Positions 33,781 to 41,192 of a stretch of DNA of 43,851 bases are shown piece after piece. Position 1 is the stretch's first letter, and each line of letters starts with the position of its first letter. Origin of the DNA: an uncultured Lachnospiraceae bacterium (GTDB lineage Bacteria; Bacillota; Clostridia; Lachnospirales; Lachnospiraceae); the NCBI GenBank assembly GCA_958402795.1, contig CATXUX010000031.1, positions 1 to 43,851 on the forward strand. The letters are read 5' to 3'. The translations under genes were made by a program, and so were the position numbers. The notes under the pieces were generated by a model that saw only the letters and a program-made list of their open reading frames with translations, searched no databases and had not been told where the DNA came from.

Positions 33781-33884
33781 TTCCTTATTTTTGTCTGCTT
33801 TTTTAAGACATCATGGTATACCCTTGCGGTATTTCCTTATTTTTGTCTCCTTTTTTAAGACATCATGGTATACCCTTGCGGTAT
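33781..33884 (-). repeat. Tandem 52-base direct repeat upstream of the flavodoxin lipoprotein
   Basis: Copy 1 is 33781-33832 and copy 2 is 33833-33884, differing at one base (G at 33797, C at 33849). Each holds the palindrome GGTATACC and, on the minus strand, a purine-rich AAAAAAGGAGA or AAAAAAGCAGA. The repeat fills the 123-base gap between the alcohol dehydrogenase stop and the flavodoxin start. It may duplicate a regulator site or ribosome-binding leader. Confidence 0.85.
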
Positions 33885-33886
33885 TT

Positions 33887-35056
33887 TTAATAGCATTCCT
33901 GAAAAATCTTCAGGATTTCCTCATGTGTCATCTTCCGATAACTGCCGGAAACGAGATTGCAGGAATCCGCGATTGCTTTGAGATCCGTCTCTTCGGTCAC
34001 GCCCAGCTCCCGCAGAGTAGTAGGCAGGCCGATCTCCCGGATAAAATCAGCCAGTGCATCCACACCGGCGCGGGCCAGCGTTTCTTCGTTTTTCCCCTTC
34101 GGAGAAATGCCCCAAACGTTGACGGCGAACCGCGCAAATTTGGCAGCGCCGTCCTTATAAATATGCCGGTAATAGACCGGGTGCAGCACCGCCAGTCCTG
34201 CGCCGTGGTTGCAGTTTGTATATGCTCCAAGCTGATGCTCCATCTGATGACACTGGAAGTCCATCTGCTTTCCCAACTTGATGATGCGGTTCTCCGCCAT
34301 GGTAGACTCCCACATCAGGTTGCTCCTGGCGGTATAGTTCTCCGGGTTTTGAATCGCCGCCCGCAGATCCCGAATCACACCCCGCATCAGCGCCTCGGAA
34401 ATGTCGTCCGACACATTATTCTCGTCCGGTTCGCTGAAATAGGTCTCCATGATATGGGAAAGGATGTCGAATCCGCCGGATACCATCTGCTGTCTGGGAA
34501 CACTGTAGGTATAGGTGGGATCCAGCAGCGCAAACCTGGCGTTGCATTTCGGGTAATCCCGTCCGGTCTTAACTTTCAGTTCCTCGTTGGTAATCACCGC
34601 GCCGCCGTTCATCTCACTGCCGGTTCCGGCTACTGTAACGATGGTCCCCAGGGGAAGCGGTTCAAAATCAATCACGCCGGGCCTTGCCCAGAAATCCGTC
34701 CAGATATCACCGTCATAGACCGCCGCCATGGAAATTGCCTTGCAGCAATCCATCACACTGCCACCGCCCACGGCAAGGATCCAATCCACATGATTTTCCC
34801 GTGCCAGCTTCGCCCCCTCCAGCACCTTGGTATAGGTTGGATTCGCCCCAATGCCGGAGAACTCCACGATGGTTTGCCCGGCTTTTTGCAGACAGGCCGT
34901 CACCTCATCATAGATGCCATTCTTCTTAACAGAGCTGCCGCCAAAACAGAGCATAACGGTCTGTCCGTAATGCCCGGAAAGGCAGGCCAGATATTCTTTC
35001 ACACATCCCTTTCCAAAATAGACTTTTGTTGTGTTTTCAAAAATAAAGTTATTCAT
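33887..35056 (-). CDS. Iron-containing alcohol dehydrogenase (BdhA/YqhD-like)
   Basis: A 389-residue group III alcohol dehydrogenase. GGGSVMDCCKAISM (97-110) is the NAD(P)H pyrophosphate loop. Metal ligands D197, H201, H270 and H284 match the YqhD spacing exactly with a three-residue shift. It reduces aldehydes to alcohols in the cytoplasm, probably with NADPH. AAAGGAG lies seven bases before the ATG. The upstream neighbour is a hydrolase lipoprotein (40-base gap) and the downstream one a flavodoxin lipoprotein. Its antisense strand is also widely open, but the motifs fix this reading. Confidence 0.94.
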   Translation of the reverse strand: MNNFIFENTTKVYFGKGCVKEYLACLSGHYGQTVMLCFGGSSVKKNGIYDEVTACLQKAGQTIVEFSGIGANPTYTKVLEGAKLARENHVDWILAVGGGSVMDCCKAISMAAVYDGDIWTDFWARPGVIDFEPLPLGTIVTVAGTGSEMNGGAVITNEELKVKTGRDYPKCNARFALLDPTYTYSVPRQQMVSGGFDILSHIMETYFSEPDENNVSDDISEALMRGVIRDLRAAIQNPENYTARSNLMWESTMAENRIIKLGKQMDFQCHQMEHQLGAYTNCNHGAGLAVLHPVYYRHIYKDGAAKFARFAVNVWGISPKGKNEETLARAGVDALADFIREIGLPTTLRELGVTEETDLKAIADSCNLVSGSYRKMTHEEILKIFQECY

Positions 35057-35096
35057 CGTCGTTCTCCTTTATAAATTCATAACTTATACCTTCCTG

Positions 35097-36131
35097 CTAC
35101 ACTTGCCTCTGCCAGAATGCGATTGCTTCATCAATCCACCCCTCCGCCACCGTGCCGGTTCCCAGACCAAAACCATGGGAAAGACCCGGATAGGAATGAA
35201 ATTCCGTGTCGATTCCCAAAGAGCTCATACCGTCAAGCCGCCGCTTCATCGTCCGCCAGTTGGCAATGCCGTCGCTTTCCCCGACTGTCACGAAGGTCGC
35301 CGGGTCGTTTTCGCTGTATTCGCTAAGACCTGTATACTGCATGATAACCGCCGCAGGCTGCGGAAGATCATCTGCTCCAAACGCTGCCGTTCCATAGGAA
35401 CCGATCCATGCCGCCATTCTTGCCCCTGCGCTGCCGCCCCATAGGGAATAGCCGTCCGTGTTTACTTCCAGTTCTTCCGCGTATTCAAAAATAAACTGAA
35501 TCGCCCGCGCCAGATCTTCACAGGCAGTTTGTGCGCCGGGCCGGTAGATCAGGGCAAAGGCGTTATATCCCTGTTTGGAAAGTTCCAGAGCATGGGGAAA
35601 GCTGTCCTGCATGGCTCCCACATAGGCAAACGCCCCGCCCGCATTGCAGACGGCAAACCGCTCACCGGGATTTCCCTTGAAGAAGAACAACCCGGTGTCC
35701 TCTTTTTCCGGATCAGCCGCCTTTTCTTCCTCTTTGTAAATATCATAAAAAATGGTATCGCCCGAAGCGGCGTGTTTCTTCATGTAATTTGTGATTTCCA
35801 CGGTTTCATCCGGGTCAATATTGCTGTAATAGGTCAACTGCAGATCTCCCAGCGTATCTCCGCTATAGTACCAGTCATCCACCGGAAAGATCAGCCTGCC
35901 GTAATCCCCAAAAACAGGATCACTCATAACGTCAGATATGAGGGTATCGACAGTATAAAGACTGCCCGCCAACGTATCATCCTCTGTAGCATTTTGCTCA
36001 TATTCGGCATCCATCGTATTCGTCATGTCCTGCACCTCCCGGGAATCATTCGGTTCGGTTGAATTTCCACAGGCAGTCAGCACTGCCATAAAAAGGACAG
36101 CCCAAATTCCCATTCCCATTGCCTGTTTCAT
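35097..36131 (-). CDS. Alpha/beta hydrolase lipoprotein
   Basis: A 344-residue lipoprotein. The signal MKQAMGMGIWAVLFMAVLTAC has lipobox LTAC (Cys21). A long Asp/Glu-rich stretch to about 145 precedes an alpha/beta hydrolase domain with nucleophile S234 in WGGSAGARMA and a His in GLSHGFGLG. The GGAFAYVG segment is a likely oxyanion loop, of the esterase/lipase (acetyl esterase) type. It acts outside the membrane. The ATG at 36131 has GGAGG nine bases upstream. It is the first gene of the hydrolase-alcohol dehydrogenase-flavodoxin-AKR-flavin reductase run. Confidence 0.88.
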   Translation of the reverse strand: MKQAMGMGIWAVLFMAVLTACGNSTEPNDSREVQDMTNTMDAEYEQNATEDDTLAGSLYTVDTLISDVMSDPVFGDYGRLIFPVDDWYYSGDTLGDLQLTYYSNIDPDETVEITNYMKKHAASGDTIFYDIYKEEEKAADPEKEDTGLFFFKGNPGERFAVCNAGGAFAYVGAMQDSFPHALELSKQGYNAFALIYRPGAQTACEDLARAIQFIFEYAEELEVNTDGYSLWGGSAGARMAAWIGSYGTAAFGADDLPQPAAVIMQYTGLSEYSENDPATFVTVGESDGIANWRTMKRRLDGMSSLGIDTEFHSYPGLSHGFGLGTGTVAEGWIDEAIAFWQRQV

Positions 36132-36183
36132 GCACGTATTCCTCCTTCGCAAGCCGCTTTCTTGTCATTTGTTATCTATAGTA

Positions 36184-36217
36184 TAAAAAAATCGAGGCTC
36201 CTTAAGAAGTCTCGATT
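36184..36217 (-). terminator. Rho-independent terminator after the LysR gene
   Basis: AATCGAGGC (36190-36198) pairs with GTCTCGATT (36209-36217) with one mismatch, and a T-run follows on the minus strand. The stem is nearly identical to the terminator at 19327-19354. Confidence 0.8.
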
Positions 36218-36269
36218 CGTTCATTAGTTTATACCTGAAAGTTATATCTAAAAAATACCTCGCAGTACA

Positions 36270-37175
36270 CTACGGAGTATTTGCCTGGTGCACTACCGTC
36301 TGAACCGCCGACAGAAATCGTTTCACGGTTTCCGAAGGCGTATGGGAATGTAGCAGACCATAGGGGATTGAGTGATTCCACTCCACCGGAATGACCTTTA
36401 ACAAAGGATGGACATTGTCCCATGCCTGAACGGCCATCAGCACATCGTTGCTGTTTTCGCAGCGGTTGAACACCTCCACGCTGTAAAAATCAAAGTCGAC
36501 TATCTGAATCTGGCTGTGATTCTGCCAGATGTCATCCCGAAGGATGTCCACATAGTGGCTCCAGTTCCGGTGCATCAGCATCAGCCGTTCGCCATATAGA
36601 TCCTGAATGGCCAGCCGGTTTTTATCCGCAAGACGGTGGTGGATGGAAACCGCACAGCAGATTGGCTGTCTGGAAATTTCAAACCCTGCGCAGTTTCGCA
36701 GATTCAGCATCGTATCATCAAATATCCCGGCAACCACGTCAATGTTTGTCCCAAGATTTTTCAGAATCTCCCTGGCATTCTCCGGCGTGTTTTCATAGGG
36801 AATCAACTGGAATTTAATTTCCGGGCAGAGTTCATGGATCTTCGGCCAAAGATCTACCAGAACTCCTGCAGGCGTCATAGGAGAAGTCCCGATGCGGATG
36901 ACATTATCCCCTTCCTGCATGGCATTCTTTGCCCGGATGACAGAATCCTTACAATATTGAATCACATATTTTGCGTCATTATAGAGAGACATCCCGGCTT
37001 TTGTCAGCTTCAGTCCGCGATGGGTACGCTCAAAGAGCTTCACATCCAGATCTGCTTCCAGCAGGTTGATCTGTTTAATCACAGCTGTAGGCGTGATATA
37101 AGATTGTTCCGCCGCCTTGTTAAAGCTGCCGGCGTCTGCAACCCGGATAAAAGTTTCAAGTTGAGGGTTATACAC
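36270..37175 (-). CDS. LysR-family transcriptional regulator
   Basis: A LysR-type regulator of about 301 residues. The helix-turn-helix is clear (YNPQLETFIRVADAGSFNKA, then YITPTAVIKQINLLEADLDV and RTHRGLKLTKAG). It is a paralogue of the LysR protein at 5383-6270. There is no ATG start: GTG at 37175 gives MYNPQLETF, matching the start of the paralogue (MYNSQLTVF), while GTG at 37184 adds MIA and sits too close to AAAGG. The terminator at 36184-36217 separates it from the hydrolase operon, which is on the same strand and is its probable target. It follows the SdpI-like gene by 27 bases. Confidence 0.9.
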   Translation of the reverse strand: MYNPQLETFIRVADAGSFNKAAEQSYITPTAVIKQINLLEADLDVKLFERTHRGLKLTKAGMSLYNDAKYVIQYCKDSVIRAKNAMQEGDNVIRIGTSPMTPAGVLVDLWPKIHELCPEIKFQLIPYENTPENAREILKNLGTNIDVVAGIFDDTMLNLRNCAGFEISRQPICCAVSIHHRLADKNRLAIQDLYGERLMLMHRNWSHYVDILRDDIWQNHSQIQIVDFDFYSVEVFNRCENSNDVLMAVQAWDNVHPLLKVIPVEWNHSIPYGLLHSHTPSETVKRFLSAVQTVVHQANTP

Positions 37176-37202
37176 AGCAATCACCGACCTTTCTTCTCAA
37201 AT

Positions 37203-37586
37203 TTATTCCTGCCGTAAGATTCCATATTTATCAAACTTTTTTCGAAGTGCGATTTCAGTAGGAATGATCGAAAGCACAATGACCGCCGTCTGTATGAGAA
37301 GCAAAACAATCGCTGCATTCGTAATCGTATCCTCGCTTCTTTTACTCACAAGTATCATGACAGCAAGTGAAACAAACAGCATGATTTTTCCGGCAACGGC
37401 CCATATTCTTCCGATATATTTGTGTGCGAATGTCCATGTATTTTCATTCTTCATGGACATCATCGTACGATATCCATAAATTGGATTGATATTTTTAGGC
37501 GGTTTAACCATCCAACTCCGTCCTGCTATAAATATGAGACTCGGTACAATCATTGAAATAATGAATACTTCACACCAAATGTTCAT
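37203..37586 (-). CDS. SdpI/YfhL-family membrane protein
   Basis: A 127-residue protein with three or four membrane helices. The central motif NPIYGYRTMMSMKNENTWTFAHKYIGRIW matches the SdpI/YfhL family pattern GYRT...S..N...W. In Bacillus subtilis SdpI gives immunity to the SdpC toxin and anchors a repressor. No SdpC homologue is seen here, so the role is open. The ATG at 37586 has GGAGG seven bases upstream. It is the third gene of the PadR-HAAS-SdpI operon, 35 bases after the HAAS gene. Confidence 0.82.
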   Translation of the reverse strand: MNIWCEVFIISMIVPSLIFIAGRSWMVKPPKNINPIYGYRTMMSMKNENTWTFAHKYIGRIWAVAGKIMLFVSLAVMILVSKRSEDTITNAAIVLLLIQTAVIVLSIIPTEIALRKKFDKYGILRQE

Positions 37587-37621
37587 CGTAAAACCTCCTC
37601 TTAAATCACTCAGCCTAAGAA

Positions 37622-38266
37622 TCACTTCATCCAGAAACCGGTCAGCTTCATATCTTTGTCAAATACAAGCGTAAATGTAATGCTTACATTCTCGTAAGAC
37701 GCGTTTACCTGTGCGATTGCTGACTTTTTCCCATACTGTGTACTTTCGGCCATATAGATGTTGCCGAAAGATTGGAAATCGCCCCAGTCCGATCCGAACG
37801 TATTCTTTGCCTCGTCCATTCCTTCTTTTGTCAGCGAATCCTTAAGCTTCTCTGCGGACATCTGCTGCATGGTCCCGTAATCTTCCTCATTGAACACATT
37901 GATCACCGTCTTTGCTGTTTCCTCCACTGTTTCCGCCTGAAATACACCACTTTTCCCTATTTCTGTACTTTTGGGCAAAATCCAGTATACGAATGCGGCA
38001 AGCGCTGCAATAATAATTACAGCAATGATCAAATGTCTTTTTAATTTCTCTCTGCGGTATTTTTTTACCTCTTCTTCCGGGAAATTCCGGTTAAACTCTT
38101 CTGCAATCTCTGAAGGTGTCCCCATCTCCCGGATCACATCCTCTTCTTTTTTCCCACTTTCAATTCTTGCCTCAAGTTCTGACTTCAGTTCCTTCCCGAT
38201 TTCTTCTCTTTTTCCCTTTGAACATGTCAGCCGTTTCAAGATATTTCGTATATACTTCTCATTCAT
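37622..38266 (-). CDS. HAAS (DUF1700-like) membrane protein with DUF3887-like domain
   Basis: A 214-residue protein. Residues 1-70 are a HAAS/DUF1700-type helical domain (CSKGKREEIGKELKSELEAR, EMGTPSEIAEEFNRN), usually paired with PadR regulators. One membrane helix follows at about 78-100 (HLIIAVIIIAALAAFVYWIL). The rest, outside the membrane, resembles DUF3887 (AKTVINVFNEEDYGTMQQMS, ending LTGFWMK). The ATG at 38266 overlaps the PadR stop by eight bases and uses GGAGG inside the PadR gene. The HAAS domain is thought to regulate a membrane output together with PadR; the signal is unknown. Confidence 0.85.
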   Translation of the reverse strand: MNEKYIRNILKRLTCSKGKREEIGKELKSELEARIESGKKEEDVIREMGTPSEIAEEFNRNFPEEEVKKYRREKLKRHLIIAVIIIAALAAFVYWILPKSTEIGKSGVFQAETVEETAKTVINVFNEEDYGTMQQMSAEKLKDSLTKEGMDEAKNTFGSDWGDFQSFGNIYMAESTQYGKKSAIAQVNASYENVSITFTLVFDKDMKLTGFWMK

Positions 38267-38645
38267 CACGCTTCTCCTCCATAACCTCTGCGACACTTTT
38301 GCAGATATCCTGCCAGAGCGTTTTAATCTGGCGAAACTCCCGCTTTCCTTTATCTGTTATGACGTAATACTTACGCGGTACTTTCTTCTCCTGTGCTTCA
38401 CTCCACTGACTTTCTACCAGTCCGTCCTCTTCCAGACGATATAAGACAGGATACAGCGTTCCCTCTTTCAGAGCGAACCTGCCTCCGCTTTTCTCGTTCA
38501 GTTCGATGATCATCTGATATCCGTACTTCTTCTCATCTTCCAGCAGTTTCAAAACGAGCATATCCAAAACCCCTTTTTTCATCTGCCGTTCATACTTTTC
38601 ATTCAGTTTCCTCACCTCTGTCCACTCATTCAATATTAAATTCAT
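38259..38645 (-). CDS. PadR-family transcriptional regulator
   Basis: A regulator of up to 128 residues. The winged helix is typical (MKKGVLDMLVLKLLEDEKKY, GYQMIIELNEKSGGRFALKE, GTLYPVLYRLEEDGLVES). PadR proteins repress and respond to small effectors. The start is uncertain: ATG at 38645 lies within about 25 bases of the transcription start and has no ribosome site, while GAGGTGAGG lies just before an in-frame CTG (start LNEKYERQMKKG), and ATG at 38582 (MKKG) is also possible. It heads the PadR-HAAS-SdpI operon and probably autoregulates through the palindrome at 38649-38667. Confidence 0.9.
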   Translation of the reverse strand: MNLILNEWTEVRKLNEKYERQMKKGVLDMLVLKLLEDEKKYGYQMIIELNEKSGGRFALKEGTLYPVLYRLEEDGLVESQWSEAQEKKVPRKYYVITDKGKREFRQIKTLWQDICKSVAEVMEEKRDE

Positions 38646-38648
38646 AAA

Positions 38649-38697
38649 TACTTTGTATTACTAAGTACATATTATTACTGAATGACCATATTGTCAA
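38649..38697 (-). promoter_or_regulatory. PadR operon promoter and operator
   Basis: Minus strand: perfect -35 TTGACA (38697-38692), exactly 17 bases, -10 TAATAT (38674-38669). Directly downstream, covering the start point, lies a 19-base dyad (38649-38667, TACTT...AAGTA with one mismatch pair). This is a classic site for repression by PadR. Confidence 0.8.
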
Positions 38698-38718
38698 TTG
38701 TTTTTTACTAATTATGAT

Positions 38719-39567
38719 TTATTCTGCAAGTTTCATAAACGTTTCCAACGCCGCCGCATCAGCATATCCTTTTTCATAAAGCCTGTGTAATGCGGCCTTG
38801 TCCCGCGTTAGCGTATCTACGCCACATGTATCGTCCGGGGACAGGATCAGCACCTTATTCTGCCTGCGGTATTCTTTCGTCCGTTCCACTTCCCGGTTAT
38901 ACCGCATGGCTCTCTGGCGGAGCATTTCGGCGGCTTCCGGGTATTTTTTCTGTATACGCGCCGCAATCTTCTCATCTTTTTTAGAATCCCGTATATAATC
39001 TTCCGGTTTCGTCAAAATGACGACGACACGGTCGCAGCCGCATTGAAATGCCTTTTCCACCGGAACCGGATCGCTAAGGGCGCCGTCATAGTAAGGCGTG
39101 TTTTCGATAACATAAGGTTTGCAAACGTAGGGAATGGAACAGGAGGCCTTCAAAATTCCATATTCATCCTTTTTCATATCCTCTTTCCCAAAATACTTTG
39201 CCTTGCCGTTTTTTGCATTTGTAGCAACCACAATCAGATCCGCCGGATTTTGCATGATCTTTTCATAGTTCAGCGGATTCTCGCCCGATGAGTTGCTAAG
39301 CGTCCCATATAAATAATCCATATCTATGTAGGATTTCTTCTTGATGAAATTTTGCAGTCCCATATACTCTTTTCTAAAAGAATACTCCGAATAAAACAAA
39401 TAGTTTCGTCCTCTTTGTCCCGCCAGATAGGAGGCGATATTCGCGCTTCCCGCCGATACGCCGATGCCGGCGTCAAACCGGATTCCCCTGTCCATGCAAT
39501 AATCAAAAATGCCTGCCGCATAAATCCCGCGCAGACCGCCGCCTACATCTACAATCCCTGTTTTCAT
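38719..39567 (-). CDS. Patatin-like phospholipase (RssA/YjjU-like)
   Basis: A 282-residue patatin-like lipase. The oxyanion loop DVGGGLRGIYAAG is followed by the nucleophile Ser38 in GVSAGS and the dyad Asp161 in YYDGALSDP. The length and the CSIPYVCKPYVI segment fit the bacterial YjjU group. It would hydrolyse acyl esters of lipids in the cytoplasm. The ATG at 39567 has AAGGAG nine bases upstream; another ATG at 39573 is only three bases from that site. It is divergent from a TetR gene. Confidence 0.9.
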   Translation of the reverse strand: MKTGIVDVGGGLRGIYAAGIFDYCMDRGIRFDAGIGVSAGSANIASYLAGQRGRNYLFYSEYSFRKEYMGLQNFIKKKSYIDMDYLYGTLSNSSGENPLNYEKIMQNPADLIVVATNAKNGKAKYFGKEDMKKDEYGILKASCSIPYVCKPYVIENTPYYDGALSDPVPVEKAFQCGCDRVVVILTKPEDYIRDSKKDEKIAARIQKKYPEAAEMLRQRAMRYNREVERTKEYRRQNKVLILSPDDTCGVDTLTRDKAALHRLYEKGYADAAALETFMKLAE

Positions 39568-39607
39568 GTTCATTTTCTCCTTTTGCTTTTGTTAAACGTG
39601 TTTCCCT

Positions 39608-39661
39608 ATGCAAATGTTTTTTTGCATTTTCTTTGTAACCTTTATTCTTTTGTGCTATACT
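39608..39661. promoter_or_regulatory. TetR gene promoter and ATGCAAA inverted repeat
   Basis: ATGCAAA (39608-39614) and TTTGCAT (39621-39627) form a perfect 7-base inverted repeat in the patatin/TetR intergenic region. Downstream on the plus strand lie -35 TTGTAA (39633-39638), 17 bases and -10 TATACT (39656-39661). The repeat is a candidate TetR operator controlling both genes. Confidence 0.55.
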
Positions 39662-39709
39662 AAAAAAATGTACCTCTATTCATGTTTTTATAAAAGTGAG
39701 CTGATGCAT

Positions 39710-40267
39710 ATGAACCGCACGAAAGAAATCATCATCAACGCATTCTGGCAGTTGCTGGAAGAAAAGCCTTACAACAAGATAACCGTCAAAGATATTGTGG
39801 ATCGCTGTCATCTAAACCGCAATACCTTTTACTACCATTTTCACGATATTCCGGAACTGCTGGAGGTCAGCATCAGAGCAGAGCAGGACGCTGTCATTCA
39901 GGAATACTTCTGCTTCGGTTCGCCTATCGACTGCCTTGTTCCTCTCGTACAGAATACCTTGAACCGCAAAAAGGCTATCCTGCATATTTACCGCTCTGTG
40001 CAGCGCGAGATATTCCTTCGCGCGTTGGATCAGGTCGCCCTTTATGCTGTAACCGAATATATCAACACCGCGACGGCAGGACTTACCCTCCCTCCAAAGG
40101 ACAAAACGCTGCTTATCCGCTTCTATAAATGCGCCCTCGTAGGAATCTATCTGGACTGGCTGGACGACGGAATGAACTATGATCTCGTGGAAAGCTTTAT
40201 CCGGCTTACGGATCTGTTTGACGGACTGGGCGCGCAGGCCTTCCTGAAAGCAGCGGATTCTCATTAA
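39710..40267 (+). CDS. TetR-family transcriptional regulator
   Basis: A 185-residue TetR-type regulator. The helix-turn-helix lies near the N-terminus (KITVKDIVDRCHLNRNTFYY, HFHDIPELLEV). The C-terminal ligand domain (about 55-185) resembles the DhaS-like TetR group. I chose the ATG at 39710 (MNRTKEIII); ATG at 39704 (MHMNR) is also possible, and the ribosome site (GTGAG) is weak either way. The longer frame upstream runs through the promoter. It is divergent from the patatin gene, its probable target, and is followed by 186 bases without a clear gene. Confidence 0.9.
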   Translation: MNRTKEIIINAFWQLLEEKPYNKITVKDIVDRCHLNRNTFYYHFHDIPELLEVSIRAEQDAVIQEYFCFGSPIDCLVPLVQNTLNRKKAILHIYRSVQREIFLRALDQVALYAVTEYINTATAGLTLPPKDKTLLIRFYKCALVGIYLDWLDDGMNYDLVESFIRLTDLFDGLGAQAFLKAADSH

Positions 40268-40343
40268 AATCGCCTCTTTCTGACTTTGATATCTCTATTG
40301 TAAAAACCATACGAGATTTCCGCCATGGGTAAACAGGAGTGAT

Positions 40344-40466
40344 ATGTTTAAAAAACAGACATGTCCGGTAGATTTGCCTAAAAGGATCCGGCAATTCAGA
40401 TGTGCTGCCGTCATAGATATTTTATTGCCCTTGTGTTCATTTCCTTATTTTCTTTACTTTTTATAA
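40344..40466 (+). CDS. Possible small membrane peptide
   Basis: A 40-codon open frame with AGGAG five bases before its ATG (MFKKQTCPVDLPKRIRQF, then a hydrophobic end). The last 20 residues are hydrophobic. It overlaps the 3' end of the TetR gene on the other strand by 13 bases. It may be a real short gene, a truncated membrane protein (the start loosely recalls RDD-type proteins), or chance. I recognise no family. Confidence 0.3.
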   Translation: MFKKQTCPVDLPKRIRQFRCAAVIDILLPLCSFPYFLYFL

Positions 40467-41026
40467 AGATAATAATATGTTCCATATTTGGATACATTTT
40501 CCAACAATTCCATCATCTCACTCATAGGAATTGCAAAATCTGACCGACACCATTCTTTGATTACAGCAAATATCCCACACATATAGTATTGAAAAAGGAC
40601 TTCCGCTTTCTCCGGCGGCAGATTGCTGTGCTGTACCCATTCGCTGATCGTGCGGTCATGTAAAAAAGTATAGACAATCTCATTCCCGCTTCCGGTACTT
40701 TCTTCCGATGTGAAAAACTCAAACAATTCCTTGTTATTCATAACGGCACATAAAAACTTTTCATATACAAATCCCACATTACGGTCATATTTATAGTCCT
40801 GAATCGCTGTAAGAAACTGCTCGGCAAATTCTGTTTCCATCTCTTTCATCAATGCATTAATATCTTCATAATGCGCATAAAACGTACAGCGGTTAATATC
40901 CGCACGTTCACAGATCTCTTTTACAGAAATAGATCGCAGGTTTTTTTCTTTTGCCAAAGCGAAAAAACTCTTCTTAATCTTCTCCACCGTGTACTTTACA
41001 CGCCTGTCTTTTTTTGCCTGTTCCAT
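40454..41026 (-). CDS. TetR-family transcriptional regulator
   Basis: A 190-residue TetR-type regulator with helix-turn-helix SISVKEICERADINRCTFYA and HYEDINALMKEM. The C-terminal part resembles the TetR_C group found with the neighbouring TetR protein, but the two are clearly different. AAAGGAG lies seven bases before the ATG. It is divergent from the OYE-SDR operon across 166 bases that hold two copies of a 12-base motif, so it is the likely repressor of that operon. The C-terminus ends TYYYLYKK. Confidence 0.92.
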   Translation of the reverse strand: MEQAKKDRRVKYTVEKIKKSFFALAKEKNLRSISVKEICERADINRCTFYAHYEDINALMKEMETEFAEQFLTAIQDYKYDRNVGFVYEKFLCAVMNNKELFEFFTSEESTGSGNEIVYTFLHDRTISEWVQHSNLPPEKAEVLFQYYMCGIFAVIKEWCRSDFAIPMSEMMELLENVSKYGTYYYLYKK

Positions 41027-41058
41027 TCCGATACTCCTTTACCCAACACATTTCCGTT

Positions 41059-41157
41059 ACGTGTATGTTTCAAAACACAACGCAAAATACTGACTATTGT
41101 TTTTCTATAATAGATACTTTATCATATAAATATCAGAAAAACAACACGTGTATGTTT
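41059..41157 (+). promoter_or_regulatory. Repeated ACGTGTATGTTT motif upstream of the OYE-SDR operon
   Basis: The 12-base motif ACGTGTATGTTT occurs at 41059-41070 and 41146-41157, in the same orientation, in the TetR/OYE intergenic region. The second lies next to an ACACGTGT palindrome. A TATAAT at about 41106-41111 is a possible -10 between the copies. They are good candidates for TetR operator sites. Confidence 0.5.
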
Positions 41158-41192
41158 ACTTTTTAACAAAAAAAAATCAGGAGGTGTCTTCA

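Noticed and set aside
33781..33884. CRISPR or insertion-sequence end
   Set aside because: The two copies are directly adjacent without spacers, and there is no transposase or terminal inverted repeat.
33791..35074. Long plus-strand open frame (427 codons)
   Set aside because: It is antisense to the iron-type alcohol dehydrogenase, whose metal ligands and cofactor loop are clear; the frame has no recognisable motif and no ribosome site.
37203..38645. Sdp-type toxin-immunity system
   Set aside because: Only an SdpI-like protein is present. No SdpC toxin or SdpA/B genes are seen, and PadR-HAAS partners suggest a different regulatory unit.
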